Origin: Candidatus Dadabacteria bacterium UBA1144
Lineage (GTDB): Bacteria; Desulfobacterota_D; UBA1144
Reading direction: 5' to 3'
Length of the DNA stretch: 16,028 nucleotides
Assembly (NCBI GenBank): GCA_905181755.1
Contig: CAJIYY010000005.1
Coordinates: forward strand, 1-16,028
The translations under genes and the position numbers were made by a program. Shown one piece after another: positions 6,473 through 14,447 of the stretch (the first letter of the stretch is position 1; every line of letters begins with the position of its first letter). Under the pieces are notes generated by a model. It was not told the origin of the DNA. It did no database searches and saw only the letters and a program-made list of their open reading frames with translations.

Positions 6473-8242
6473 ATGGATTGGAATTTAAAAGATTTATACA
6501 GTAGTCCAAATTCAAAAGAAATAGAATCTGATTTCAAAAAATTAGAAGTTAGATCTGAAAAATTTAATAAGAAATATAAAAATAAAATTTCAAACAATTG
6601 TTCACCCAAGTTGATACTGGAGTCCATTAAAGAGCTTGAAAAGATTTATGAAGGCCTAGGGAAGATATCATCTTATAGCTCATTGCTTTTTGCTGCTGAT
6701 ACAAACAATGAAAAATATGCAAAATTCTATCAAGACTCATCTGAGAAATCTACTAATATTAGGAAAAATCTAATATTTTATTTTTTATCATGGAATAAGA
6801 TATCAGAAAAGAATGCTAAGAAAATTTACACTAGTCCTCTTCTTGATAAGTATTGTCATCTATTAAAATCTGAGAGGAGATATAAAGACTTTATGCTTAG
6901 TGAACCAGAAGAGAAGATATTAGATAAAAAATCAATCACCTCGTCTAGAGCCTTCAATAGGCTTTTTGATCAAACTCTGAATAATCTTGAGTTTCAACTA
7001 ACTAAAAAGAAAAAAACTTCGACTTTGACTGAGACAGAAGTGTTAGCGCTATTATATGATAAAGATAGGAAAATTAGAGTATCTGCTGCAAAAAGTCTGA
7101 CACAAGGTCTTGAATCTGAAAGAAAACTCTTAACTTTTATTTTTAATCAAATTCTTACAGATGCTAAGATTACAAATGAGATTAGGGGTCATGAATCACC
7201 TATGTCTTCAAGAAACTTGTCAAATGAAATCTCAGAGAAAACTGTAGAGGCACTTGTTAGCACTTGTAATAAATACAACAAGGTTCCAATCAGATACTAC
7301 AAGCTAAAAAGTAAAATTTTAAAAATAGGTAATTTTAGTGACTATGATAGGTATGCTCCTTTCAGCCAGTCGACTCAAAAATTTACCTTCAATGATGCTA
7401 AAGAAATTGTTCTAGACTCTTTTAATGAGTTTTCCCCGGAGATGGGAAAGATAGCTAAGCTATTTTTTGATAGAAACTGGATCGACTACAAGCTTAGAAA
7501 AGGTAAGAGAGGTGGGGCATTTAGCCACTCATGTGTCCCTTCAGTTCATCCTTACATACTCATGAACTTCACTGGAAAAATCAGAGACGTAATGACTCTT
7601 GCGCATGAACTTGGGCACGGAATACATCAGTATATGTCTAGAAAAAATGGCTACTTCCAACAAAATACACCTCTAACAACAGCTGAAACAGCTAGCGTGT
7701 TTGCTGAAATGCTTGTCTTTACCAAGCTTCTAGATAGAGAAACAAATAAGAAACAGAAACTATATTTGATTTGTTCAAAACTGGAAGATATTTTCGCTAC
7801 TGTATTCAGGCAGATAGTTATGACTAATTTTGAACTTGACGTACATCTAAAAGCTAAAAATAGTGGAGAGCTTTCATCTAGAGAAATAGACAATGCATGG
7901 ACAAAGGCTAACTCAAAAATGTTCGGTAATTCAATTAAAATATCTGAATATTATAAATCCTGGTGGATGTATATCCCTCACTTTATCCATTCCCCATTCT
8001 ATTGCTACTCTTACTCTTTTGGTGAGCTTCTTGTACATGGGCTTTTTGCAAAATATAAAGAAGACAAGAAGGGCTTTGTAAAAAAATATCTTGAATTACT
8101 ATCCTCTGGGAGCACCAACTCACCTGAGGCCTTAGTTAAGAAGACCGGACTAGATATTACACGCAGCGACTTCTGGGAGAGCAGCATGTACCTTATGAAC
8201 AATCTTTTAAAGGATGCGGAGAATATCTTCTACAAGAGATAA
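6473..8242 (+). CDS. pepF: M3 family oligoendopeptidase F
   Basis: A 589-residue zinc metallopeptidase. The N-terminus (MDWNLKDLYSSPNS) is the usual PepF opening. A long helical region (about 20-330) forms one side of the substrate channel. The active site is HELGH at 378-382: His378 and His382 bind zinc and Glu379 activates water; the third ligand is Glu405 in 'TTAETASVFAEM'. Upstream 'GAFSHSCVPSVHPYILMNFTGK' (348-369) and downstream 'YIPHFIHSPFYCYSYSFGELL' (500-520), with the Tyr/His residues used in catalysis, are both family-typical. It should degrade cytoplasmic oligopeptides of roughly 7-20 residues; no signal peptide is present. AAGGAAG lies about five bases before the ATG, a good ribosome site. 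It sits mid-operon between yqeY-like and rsmD genes. Everything looks intact. Confidence 0.93.
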   Translation: MDWNLKDLYSSPNSKEIESDFKKLEVRSEKFNKKYKNKISNNCSPKLILESIKELEKIYEGLGKISSYSSLLFAADTNNEKYAKFYQDSSEKSTNIRKNLIFYFLSWNKISEKNAKKIYTSPLLDKYCHLLKSERRYKDFMLSEPEEKILDKKSITSSRAFNRLFDQTLNNLEFQLTKKKKTSTLTETEVLALLYDKDRKIRVSAAKSLTQGLESERKLLTFIFNQILTDAKITNEIRGHESPMSSRNLSNEISEKTVEALVSTCNKYNKVPIRYYKLKSKILKIGNFSDYDRYAPFSQSTQKFTFNDAKEIVLDSFNEFSPEMGKIAKLFFDRNWIDYKLRKGKRGGAFSHSCVPSVHPYILMNFTGKIRDVMTLAHELGHGIHQYMSRKNGYFQQNTPLTTAETASVFAEMLVFTKLLDRETNKKQKLYLICSKLEDIFATVFRQIVMTNFELDVHLKAKNSGELSSREIDNAWTKANSKMFGNSIKISEYYKSWWMYIPHFIHSPFYCYSYSFGELLVHGLFAKYKEDKKGFVKKYLELLSSGSTNSPEALVKKTGLDITRSDFWESSMYLMNNLLKDAENIFYKR

Positions 8243-8254
8243 AGTCTTAACCCT

Positions 8255-8803
8255 ATGATTAAAATATCAAATGGTACAAAAAAAGGTTTTAGATTAAAAG
8301 TACCCAATAATAATTTAGTAAGACCCAAGACTAGTAAAATAAGAAAAATGATTTTTGATATTCTTCAATCAGTTGAAGGCTTAGAAGTCCTAGATATTTT
8401 TGCAGGTAGTGGATCCTTGGGGATAGAAGCTTTAAGTATGGGAGCTAAATTCACAACTTTTATAGATAAGAGTCCAGCCTCTATAAATTCCATTAAGGAC
8501 AACTTAAGGAAGTGTGACTTCGTAAACCAATCTTCTGTAATAAATCAGGAATTTGGTATCGCGACTAGGATGTTAATAAAAAACAAAAAAAAATACGACT
8601 TAATTTTTGCAGACCCACCCTATTCTTATTTTGATGACAAAACACTTAATGGTATTATAAGGACAGCGTTAAAATTATCATCTCCTGGGGGAGTTATTAT
8701 ATGTGATCACCCGAAAGAGGAGAAAATCATTCTTGATGTGGAGAATAGAGTAAAAGAATATAAAGATAAATTTATAACCTTTTGCTGGCAAAATGAAAAA
8801 TGA
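8255..8803 (+). CDS. rsmD: 16S rRNA (guanine-966-N2)-methyltransferase RsmD
   Basis: A 182-residue SAM-dependent methyltransferase that modifies G966 of 16S rRNA during 30S assembly. The N-terminal 'GFRLKVPNNNLVRPKTSKIRKMIFDIL' (11-37) is the family-specific lead, equivalent to the usual RPT-drvREalFniL. Motif I follows: LDIFAGSGSLGIEALSMGA at 46-64. Asp71 ends the next strand (FIDKS). Catalytic motif IV is DPPY at 120-123. Length is typical. Its stop overlaps the coaD start in an ATGA (8800-8803). The rsmD-coaD pairing is a very common bacterial arrangement and supports both calls. No strong ribosome site is visible before the ATG, which is 12 bp after the upstream stop, so coupled translation is likely. 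Confidence 0.92.
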   Translation: MIKISNGTKKGFRLKVPNNNLVRPKTSKIRKMIFDILQSVEGLEVLDIFAGSGSLGIEALSMGAKFTTFIDKSPASINSIKDNLRKCDFVNQSSVINQEFGIATRMLIKNKKKYDLIFADPPYSYFDDKTLNGIIRTALKLSSPGGVIICDHPKEEKIILDVENRVKEYKDKFITFCWQNEK

Positions 8804-9288
8804 AGAAATCTGTAATTTATCCTGGAAGCTTTGATCCTCTAACTAATGGTCATATCAATATAATAGAAAGAGCAGCTAAGTGTTTTGATGAAGTAATAAT
8901 AGGTGTTGCGAAAAACTCATCTAAAGATTCTATTCTTGATCCAAACGAAAGGGTTATTATTCTAAAAAAAATTTTTAAAAATAATAAGAAAATAATTGTA
9001 GATGAATTCGAAGGTCTTCTAGCTCAATACGTAAACAAAAGAAAAGTTTATACAATTCTAAGAGGCATGCGTACAGTTCAGGATTTCGAGTATGAGCTTC
9101 AGATGGCTACATCAAACAACAAGCTTAATTCAAAATTAGAAACTATTTTTATGGTAGCAGATGGGAACCATTCCCATATCAGCTCGTCATTGATAAAAGA
9201 TATAATACGTCTTGGTGGAGATGCCAGTAAATTTATTCCTAAAATTGTTGAGAGAGAGCTAAAAAAGAAATTACTAAAAAAGGGGTGA
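8800..9288 (+). CDS. coaD: Phosphopantetheine adenylyltransferase CoaD
   Basis: A 162-residue nucleotidyltransferase for the penultimate step of coenzyme A synthesis: ATP plus 4'-phosphopantetheine gives dephospho-CoA and pyrophosphate. The N-terminus has 'YPGSFDPLTNGHINII' at 7-22, with the T/HxGH nucleotide-binding motif at 15-18 (Thr15, His18). 'ILRGMRTVQDFEYELQMA' near 87-104 binds the pantetheine arm and phosphates, and the C-terminal 'ISSSLIKDI' is the second nucleotide motif. Usual length. Starts by ATGA overlap with rsmD. Its TGA stop lies within the GGGGTGA that serves as ribosome site for the aminotransferase gene three bases on, so the three genes are tightly linked. Confidence 0.95.
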   Translation: MKKSVIYPGSFDPLTNGHINIIERAAKCFDEVIIGVAKNSSKDSILDPNERVIILKKIFKNNKKIIVDEFEGLLAQYVNKRKVYTILRGMRTVQDFEYELQMATSNNKLNSKLETIFMVADGNHSHISSSLIKDIIRLGGDASKFIPKIVERELKKKLLKKG

Positions 9289-9291
9289 AAA

Positions 9292-10485
9292 ATGAAACTT
9301 TCTAAATTAGCTAGGACCCTAAAGCCTTCTGCTACGCTTGCTATAACAGCCAAAGCAAAGGAACTGAAGTCCAGAGGTATAGATATTATCGGCTTTGGTG
9401 CTGGAGAACCAGATTTTGACACTCCAGAAAACATCAAACTAGCTGCCAAGGAATCAATTAACTCTGGATTCACCAAATATACTGCAGCAGGTGGTATTGC
9501 TGAACTTAAAGAAGCTATAAGAAATCGCATTTCAGAAGACTACAATCTAAAGTACGAAAACAATCAGATTCTTGTTGGCTCAGGAGCTAAGCATGTTCTG
9601 TATAATCTTTTCAATGTTTTAATAGATGAAGGTGACGAAGTCCTAATACCTTCACCATACTGGGTTTCATACCCTGAACAAGTTAAGATTTGCGGCGGAA
9701 AACCTGTGGTTATAAAAACTACTCAGGATGATGGGTTTAAAGTAACAAAGGAACAAATACTTCAAAATTCTAATGAAAAGACTAAGATCTTGGTTCTCAA
9801 CTACCCTTCGAATCCTACGGGCTCTACTTATCAAAGAAAAGAGTTAGAAGAAATAGCAGAAGCTGCCAAAGAAAGAAACTTAATAGTTATTTCTGATGAA
9901 ATATATGACAAAATACTATACTCTGGAGAGAAACATGTTTCTTTTCCGGAGTTAAGTAGCGACGCTAAAGAAAGAACAATGCTGGTAAATGGAGTTTCTA
10001 AAACTTATTCTATGACAGGTTGGAGAATAGGATATGCCGCAGGCAACTCTCAGGTAATCTCTGCAATGAATAACTTGTCAGGTCAGTCTACTTCTAACCC
10101 TACTTCGATATCACAAAAGGCAGCCATAGAAGCCTTTTCGGGGACCCAGCAAAAAGTAACTGAAATGCTAAAAGAATTCGAAGAAAGAAAAGATTTTATT
10201 TCATCTTTTTTAAATCAAATTGAGGGTATAAAATGTTTTACTCCTGAAGGAGCCTTCTATGTCTTTCCTGATATTTCATATTATTTTGGTAGAACTTATG
10301 GAAAGAAAAAAATCTCTAATTCAATAGAATTTACCGACTTCTTGCTCGACGTAGCAAAGGTAGCAGTGGTACCCGGAATTGAATTTGGATCTGATTCCCA
10401 CATACGAATTTCTTACGCAACTTCTATGGATGATATAAAAGAGGGTATGAAAAGAATCGAGGAAAGCCTGAAAGAATTAGAATAA
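9292..10485 (+). CDS. Class I aminotransferase, probably aspartate aminotransferase (type I-gamma/Ib-like)
   Basis: A 397-residue PLP enzyme of fold type I. 'GFGAGEPDFDTPENIK' at 34-49 is the family opening. Further points are GSGAKHVLYNLFN (97-109) for cofactor phosphate, 'NYPSNPTG' with Asn174, 'SDEIYDKILY' with Asp202 contacting the pyridine nitrogen, the PLP Schiff-base Lys237 in 'GVSKTYSMTGWRIGY', and Arg372 in 'HIRISYATS' for the substrate carboxylate. Sequence style fits aspartate aminotransferases that may also accept prephenate; the exact substrate needs assay. Aspartate made or used here would connect with the homoserine dehydrogenase gene downstream. GGGGTGA immediately before the ATG is the strongest ribosome site in the window. 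It is probably last in the recF transcript, converging on a tRNA gene with only 11 bp between and no terminator hairpin seen. Confidence 0.88.
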   Translation: MKLSKLARTLKPSATLAITAKAKELKSRGIDIIGFGAGEPDFDTPENIKLAAKESINSGFTKYTAAGGIAELKEAIRNRISEDYNLKYENNQILVGSGAKHVLYNLFNVLIDEGDEVLIPSPYWVSYPEQVKICGGKPVVIKTTQDDGFKVTKEQILQNSNEKTKILVLNYPSNPTGSTYQRKELEEIAEAAKERNLIVISDEIYDKILYSGEKHVSFPELSSDAKERTMLVNGVSKTYSMTGWRIGYAAGNSQVISAMNNLSGQSTSNPTSISQKAAIEAFSGTQQKVTEMLKEFEERKDFISSFLNQIEGIKCFTPEGAFYVFPDISYYFGRTYGKKKISNSIEFTDFLLDVAKVAVVPGIEFGSDSHIRISYATSMDDIKEGMKRIEESLKELE

Positions 10486-10496
10486 TCTTAAAAACA

Positions 10497-10572
10497 TGGT
10501 GGAGCCGAAGGGGATCGAACCCTCGACCTCTTGAATGCCATCCAAGCGCTCTCCCAACTGAGCTACGGCCCC
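10497..10572 (-). tRNA. tRNA-Ala (anticodon GGC)
   Basis: Read on the minus strand, 76 nt including an encoded CCA (10497-10499). The acceptor stem pairs GGGGCCG (10566-10572) with CGGCTCC (10501-10507) and contains the G3-U70 wobble pair that marks alanine tRNAs. The D arm has AGCTCAGTTGGGAGAGC. The anticodon arm is CTTGG-ATGGCAT-TCAAG, giving anticodon GGC. The T loop has GGTTCGATCC. All arms fold without mismatches beyond G-U. It lies between the aminotransferase and homoserine dehydrogenase genes on the opposite strand from both. Confidence 0.97.
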
Positions 10573-10638
10573 TTAGTTTAATATCTTGTCATAATTTGTT
10601 AGAATATATTCAAGTTACTATTATTTCAATTTAGTATT

Positions 10639-11919
10639 ATGAAAAAAATTAATGTAGGCATAATTGGACTCGGAACTATAGGGACTGGTGTATACAAGAT
10701 ACTTAAAGAAAGAAGAGCGAGTATTAAGGATAAATATAATCTTGATATTAATATAAAAAAATGTTGTGACATATCTCTATCAAGTAAGAGAAAGTTGAAA
10801 ATTAAAACTGACGTTTTTACTAAAGATTTCAAAGAAGTAGTTCAAGCTAAAGATATTGATATTGTGGTTGAATTAATTGGGGGTACCAATATTGCATATA
10901 CCATATCAAAAGAAGCTCTTAAGAATAAGAAACACCTAGTAACAGCGAACAAAGCTCTTCTCGCCCACAAAGGAAAGGAGCTCAGAAAGATTAGTGCCGT
11001 AAATAAAGTAAACATTGGATATGAAGCAAGCGTAGGTGGTGGAATCCCTATAATTAGCTCAATAAAAGACTCTTTGTTAATAAACAAAATCACTTCTTTT
11101 TGTGGAATATTGAATGGAACATGCAATTATATATTAACCTTAATGTCTAATGGGATAGATTTTTCAAAAGCACTAGGAATGGCTCAAAAGGAAGGGTTTG
11201 CTGAGGCTGATCCAACACTAGACATAAATGGGAAAGATACAGCACATAAAGTTTCAGTTCTTTGCCAAACATGTTTCAATCTAAATCTAGACATGAAAGA
11301 CATTTACACTCAAGGGATTAAAGAGGTTACTTCTTACGATATTGAAATTGCTAAGAATCTTGGATATGAGATAAAACTGTTAGGGATTAGTAGAATTAAA
11401 AAAAATAAGCTTGATGCAAGAGTCCACCCGACACTTATTCCACAGAATAATCCGTTATCAAATGTGGAGAATGAATTTAATGCAGTCCTTGTTAACTCAA
11501 AAAACCTCGGCCCATTTATGGCATATGGGTACGGAGCAGGAATGCTACCTACCGCATCAGCGGTTGTTAGCGACTTAATCCGTGTCTCTAGAGCTGGGAA
11601 TCTGTACGAGACAGACAAGGATGAGATAAAGATTGATGTTATTAAGTTTGAAAACATTAAGTCAAGATTCTACATAAGAATGATGATAAAAGATGAGCCT
11701 GGAAACCTAGGAAAGGTAACCAGCATTCTAGGTAAATATAAGATCAATATAGATAAAGCAATTCAAAACAACAAGAATTTAAAACTGAAGGCAATTCCTG
11801 TCATAATTATGACTAAAAGCTTAGAGCTAAAAGTTTTAAATAAGGCGATTCTGGCAATAAAGAAGAATAAGTTAATTCAGAATGAATCCCTTGTAATACC
11901 AGTTGAGGACTTTGCGTAA
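10639..11919 (+). CDS. hom: Homoserine dehydrogenase with C-terminal ACT domain
   Basis: A 426-residue enzyme reducing aspartate semialdehyde to homoserine, the branch to threonine and methionine. The Rossmann domain opens with 'VGIIGLGTIGTGVYKIL' (6-22). 'VVELIGG' at 76-82 and 'VTANKALLA' with Lys105 are conserved. The catalytic domain has 'YEASVGGGIPII' (128-139), 'GILNGTCNYIL' (156-166) and 'GFAEADPTLDINGKDTAHK' (186-204), which includes the catalytic Asp and Lys204. An ACT domain occupies about 344-410 (YIRMMIKDEPGNLGKV), usually for threonine feedback. It is monofunctional, with no aspartokinase part. The ATG has no clear Shine-Dalgarno. Its stop lies inside the start of ntrB (17 bp overlap if TTG 11903 is used). 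An aspartate aminotransferase gene precedes it across the tRNA. Confidence 0.93.
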   Translation: MKKINVGIIGLGTIGTGVYKILKERRASIKDKYNLDINIKKCCDISLSSKRKLKIKTDVFTKDFKEVVQAKDIDIVVELIGGTNIAYTISKEALKNKKHLVTANKALLAHKGKELRKISAVNKVNIGYEASVGGGIPIISSIKDSLLINKITSFCGILNGTCNYILTLMSNGIDFSKALGMAQKEGFAEADPTLDINGKDTAHKVSVLCQTCFNLNLDMKDIYTQGIKEVTSYDIEIAKNLGYEIKLLGISRIKKNKLDARVHPTLIPQNNPLSNVENEFNAVLVNSKNLGPFMAYGYGAGMLPTASAVVSDLIRVSRAGNLYETDKDEIKIDVIKFENIKSRFYIRMMIKDEPGNLGKVTSILGKYKINIDKAIQNNKNLKLKAIPVIIMTKSLELKVLNKAILAIKKNKLIQNESLVIPVEDFA

Positions 11920-12985
11920 AGTATTGGCTATAAACTTTGAATCTATAATCTTAGACAATTTGAGAGAAGGAATAATACTCCTTGATAAAAAATTAAACTT
12001 TTTATTTATAAACCAAGAAGCCGAGGGAATTCTCGGAAAATCACAAAACTTCTTACAAAAGAAAGACAATATAAACATTATAGACAAAAAAGTAGTTAAA
12101 TTAATAAAAGAAGTAAAAAAAAATCTAGAGACTAAGTTCGTCAGTGAAATTAGAATAACAGACTCTCTAGGGTCTAATAAGCTAAATTCTATATATCTCA
12201 GACCAATTTTCAACTACAAGACAAAAGAACCCAGCTTAGTTTATATACTCGTAAAAATTACTAACCTTGAAGGAACAAGTTTCCTCAACAAACAAACTAA
12301 GTTTGAAGATGAGGAAAAATTAATGAGTCAGCTTTTTTATGGCTTAGCTCATGAAATAAAAAATCCACTTGCTGGGATAAAAGGTGCAGCTCAAATTGTT
12401 AAAAAGAACAAGTCATCATTTGAAACGATAAAAGAATGCTCTGAGATAATAGAAAAAGAAGCAGTTAGGCTAGAGAATCTAGTAAATACTTTTAAGTACC
12501 TCCAACCACATTCAGAGCAGAGCTCTACTATAGTAGAACTAAGTAAAGTAATTGATGAGGTAATTAAGCTCTGTTCACAAGAACATCGGAACAAAAAAAC
12601 AAAAGTTTTTACTAACTACGAGAATGAATCAGCCAAAGTTCTATGTGACGAGAGCCTAATTAGGATTATATTCTTAAATATTATCCAGAACTCTTATGAT
12701 TCAATTAAAAGTAGCGGCGAAATCAAGATTACAATAAAAAGAGCAAAAGACTTCAAGCTCAATAAAAAGAACTTTGTGCAAGTTGAAATACAAGATTCTG
12801 GAAAGGGTATAAGTAAAGCTGGTCTGGTTAAAATTTTTCAACCTTTTTATACAACAAAAAAAGATGGACAAGGAATAGGTCTATTTCTTAGCCAAAAGAT
12901 TGCTAATAAATTTGGAGGCTTCATAGAAGTACGTTCAATACTTAAAAGTGGTACAAAATTTACTATTTATCTACCAGGCAATTAA
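11903..12985 (+). CDS. ntrB: NtrB-like sensor histidine kinase
   Basis: A 360-residue soluble histidine kinase with no membrane segment, as expected for NtrB/GlnL. A PAS domain covers about 13-125 (ILDNLREGIILLDKKLNFLFINQEAEGILG at its start). The dimerisation and phosphoacceptor helix holds His150 in 'GLAHEIKNPLAGIKGAAQIV', close to the NtrB consensus. The ATPase domain has the N box (IIQNSYDSI, Asn263), G1 (DSGKGI 298-303), the F box (FQPFYTTK) and G2 (GQGIGL 322-327). NtrB phosphorylates NtrC when nitrogen is short, under PII control; PII is not in the window. There is no ATG before residue 141, so a TTG start is needed. TTG 11903 is the longest; TTG 11924, 14 bases after GAGGA, is an alternative that still keeps the PAS domain. 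It overlaps hom and is followed by ntrC. Confidence 0.87.
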   Translation: MRTLRKVLAINFESIILDNLREGIILLDKKLNFLFINQEAEGILGKSQNFLQKKDNINIIDKKVVKLIKEVKKNLETKFVSEIRITDSLGSNKLNSIYLRPIFNYKTKEPSLVYILVKITNLEGTSFLNKQTKFEDEEKLMSQLFYGLAHEIKNPLAGIKGAAQIVKKNKSSFETIKECSEIIEKEAVRLENLVNTFKYLQPHSEQSSTIVELSKVIDEVIKLCSQEHRNKKTKVFTNYENESAKVLCDESLIRIIFLNIIQNSYDSIKSSGEIKITIKRAKDFKLNKKNFVQVEIQDSGKGISKAGLVKIFQPFYTTKKDGQGIGLFLSQKIANKFGGFIEVRSILKSGTKFTIYLPGN

Positions 12986-13000
12986 ATATTAAAAATTGGG

Positions 13001-13006
13001 TATAAT
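13001..13006 (+). promoter_or_regulatory. Possible internal -10 box directly before ntrC
   Basis: A perfect TATAAT ends seven bases before the ntrC ATG at 13014, so initiation at the normal distance would start the mRNA at the start codon or one base ahead (leaderless). No good -35 hexamer or TGn extension is present, and there is no Shine-Dalgarno for this ATG. Candidate only. Confidence 0.25.
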
Positions 13007-13013
13007 TTCTGTC

Positions 13014-14447
13014 ATGGATAAAATATTAATCGTTGATGACGAAGAAAGTATCAGGAAGGTTCTTAAGATTTTCCTAGAGAATGAAGGGTACAATGTAGCA
13101 ACTGCTTCAAGTCTCGCTGAAACCTACTCTTCCCTTAAAAAAGATAAATTTAGTCTGATTCTCCTCGATATAAATTTGCCTGACGGAAACTCTTTAGATT
13201 ATTTGAGAAAAATTAAAGAATTGAGTAGTAATATCTCTGTAATAGTTATGACCGCTCAAGATACTATGAATAACGCAATACAAGCAATCAAGAAAGGTGC
13301 GTACGACTATATAACTAAACCATTTGATTTTGATGAAAGCTTTACAAATACAATTGAGAGAGCTGTTAAAAATTCAATTAAAGATGTAAGAATCGAGAAA
13401 TTGGAAACTGATATTAAGAAACATGATACAAATTCTTTTAATATTATTGGAAAATCAAGCCAAATGAAAAAAGTCTTTAAGGATATAGGGAGAATTGCAG
13501 AAAGTAGTCATACTGTCCTTATCTTAGGTGAATCAGGGTCCGGGAAGGAGCTTGTTTCAAAAGCAATACATTTAAGCGGGAAAAACTCAAAGAAGCCTTA
13601 TGTTCAAATCAACATAACAGCAATCCCAAGCGAGCTAATAGAGAGTGAGCTTTTTGGCTACGAAAAGGGTGCTTTTACAGGTGCCTCGGGTAAGAAGACG
13701 GGAAGATTTGAAGAAGCAAATGGTGGGACCATACTTCTTGATGAAATTGGTGACATGTCTTTCGACCTACAAAGTAAACTTCTTAGGGTTATAGAAGAAA
13801 AAAAATTCTATAGACTAGGATCTCAAAAACCTATTAAATTTCAAGCTAGAATTATAGCTTCAACCAACAAGGATCTTGAGGCTGAAGTTAAAAAGAAGAA
13901 TTTCCGTGAAGACTTATATTTTAGGCTCAACTCTATTTCAATTGAACTCCCTGCTCTTAGAGAAAGAAAATCCGACATTCCACTTCTAGTTGACTTCTTT
14001 CTTTCCAAATATCTTCATCAAGACGATAGCATGAAGTTGGCAAAAGAAGACTTTGTAAGAGCATTGATAGACTATGACTGGCCTGGAAATGTAAGAGAGC
14101 TTGAGAATGCTATAAAAAAAGTTGTGCTAATGAATCCTGATGTCGAGCTTGATAGAGAATCAATAGAAGAACACCTACCTAGAATATCTAAAAAAATTCA
14201 TAAGGCCGCTACAAAGATTAACTATAAAAATTTTATTGAAGATATTTTCATTAACCACAACCTTCCTGATAAAGGAATCTATGAGCTAATTATTAGCAAG
14301 ATGGAAAAGACATTAATAGAATCTATTTTGATTAAGAACAAAGGCGATATTACTCTTGCTCATATTCAGCTTGGCTTAAGCAAAAAAGTATTGCTTAACA
14401 AGATAGAAAAGCTTGGGATAGACAAAGACATTATTCAGAACGCTTAA
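13014..14447 (+). CDS. ntrC: NtrC-family sigma-54-dependent response regulator
   Basis: A 477-residue three-domain activator. The receiver (1-120) has the acidic pocket DDEE (8-11), phosphorylation site Asp52 in '[11 protein letters not shown]', Thr80 and Lys102. The AAA+ domain (about 143-372) has Walker A GESGSGKE 172-179, the sigma-54-contacting loop GAFTGA 219-224, Walker B LLDEIGD 241-247, and 'REDLYFRL' plus '[10 protein letters not shown]' (356-365) near the sensor and arginine finger region. The C-terminal Fis-type helix-turn-helix is at about 430-470 ([30 protein letters not shown]). It should activate RpoN promoters of nitrogen genes. I chose ATG 13014 rather than an upstream TTG at 12996 because [11 protein letters not shown] is the true receiver start. 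It follows ntrB by 28 bp and overlaps rnc tail to tail by 17 bp. Pairing with the PAS-type NtrB favours NtrC over other family members. Confidence 0.9.
   Translation: MDKILIVDDEESIRKVLKIFLENEGYNVATASSLAETYSSLKKDKFSLILLDINLPDGNSLDYLRKIKELSSNISVIVMTAQDTMNNAIQAIKKGAYDYITKPFDFDESFTNTIERAVKNSIKDVRIEKLETDIKKHDTNSFNIIGKSSQMKKVFKDIGRIAESSHTVLILGESGSGKELVSKAIHLSGKNSKKPYVQINITAIPSELIESELFGYEKGAFTGASGKKTGRFEEANGGTILLDEIGDMSFDLQSKLLRVIEEKKFYRLGSQKPIKFQARIIASTNKDLEAEVKKKNFREDLYFRLNSISIELPALRERKSDIPLLVDFFLSKYLHQDDSMKLAKEDFVRALIDYDWPGNVRELENAIKKVVLMNPDVELDRESIEEHLPRISKKIHKAATKINYKNFIEDIFINHNLPDKGIYELIISKMEKTLIESILIKNKGDITLAHIQLGLSKKVLLNKIEKLGIDKDIIQNA

Noticed and set aside
9099..9530. Open frame of 143 codons on the minus strand across coaD and the aminotransferase gene
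   Set aside because: It lies opposite two clearly recognised genes, has low-complexity hydrophobic and Ser-rich composition typical of antisense frames, and has no domain match I can see.
11872..12213. Minus-strand frame of 113 codons over the hom-ntrB junction
   Set aside because: Antisense to recognised coding sequence with Phe/Ser/Leu-rich composition; treated as a shadow frame.
12980..13014. Sigma-54 (-24/-12) promoter ahead of ntrC for autoregulation
   Set aside because: The GGG before TATAAT is not followed by GC at the required spacing, so the -12 element is missing.
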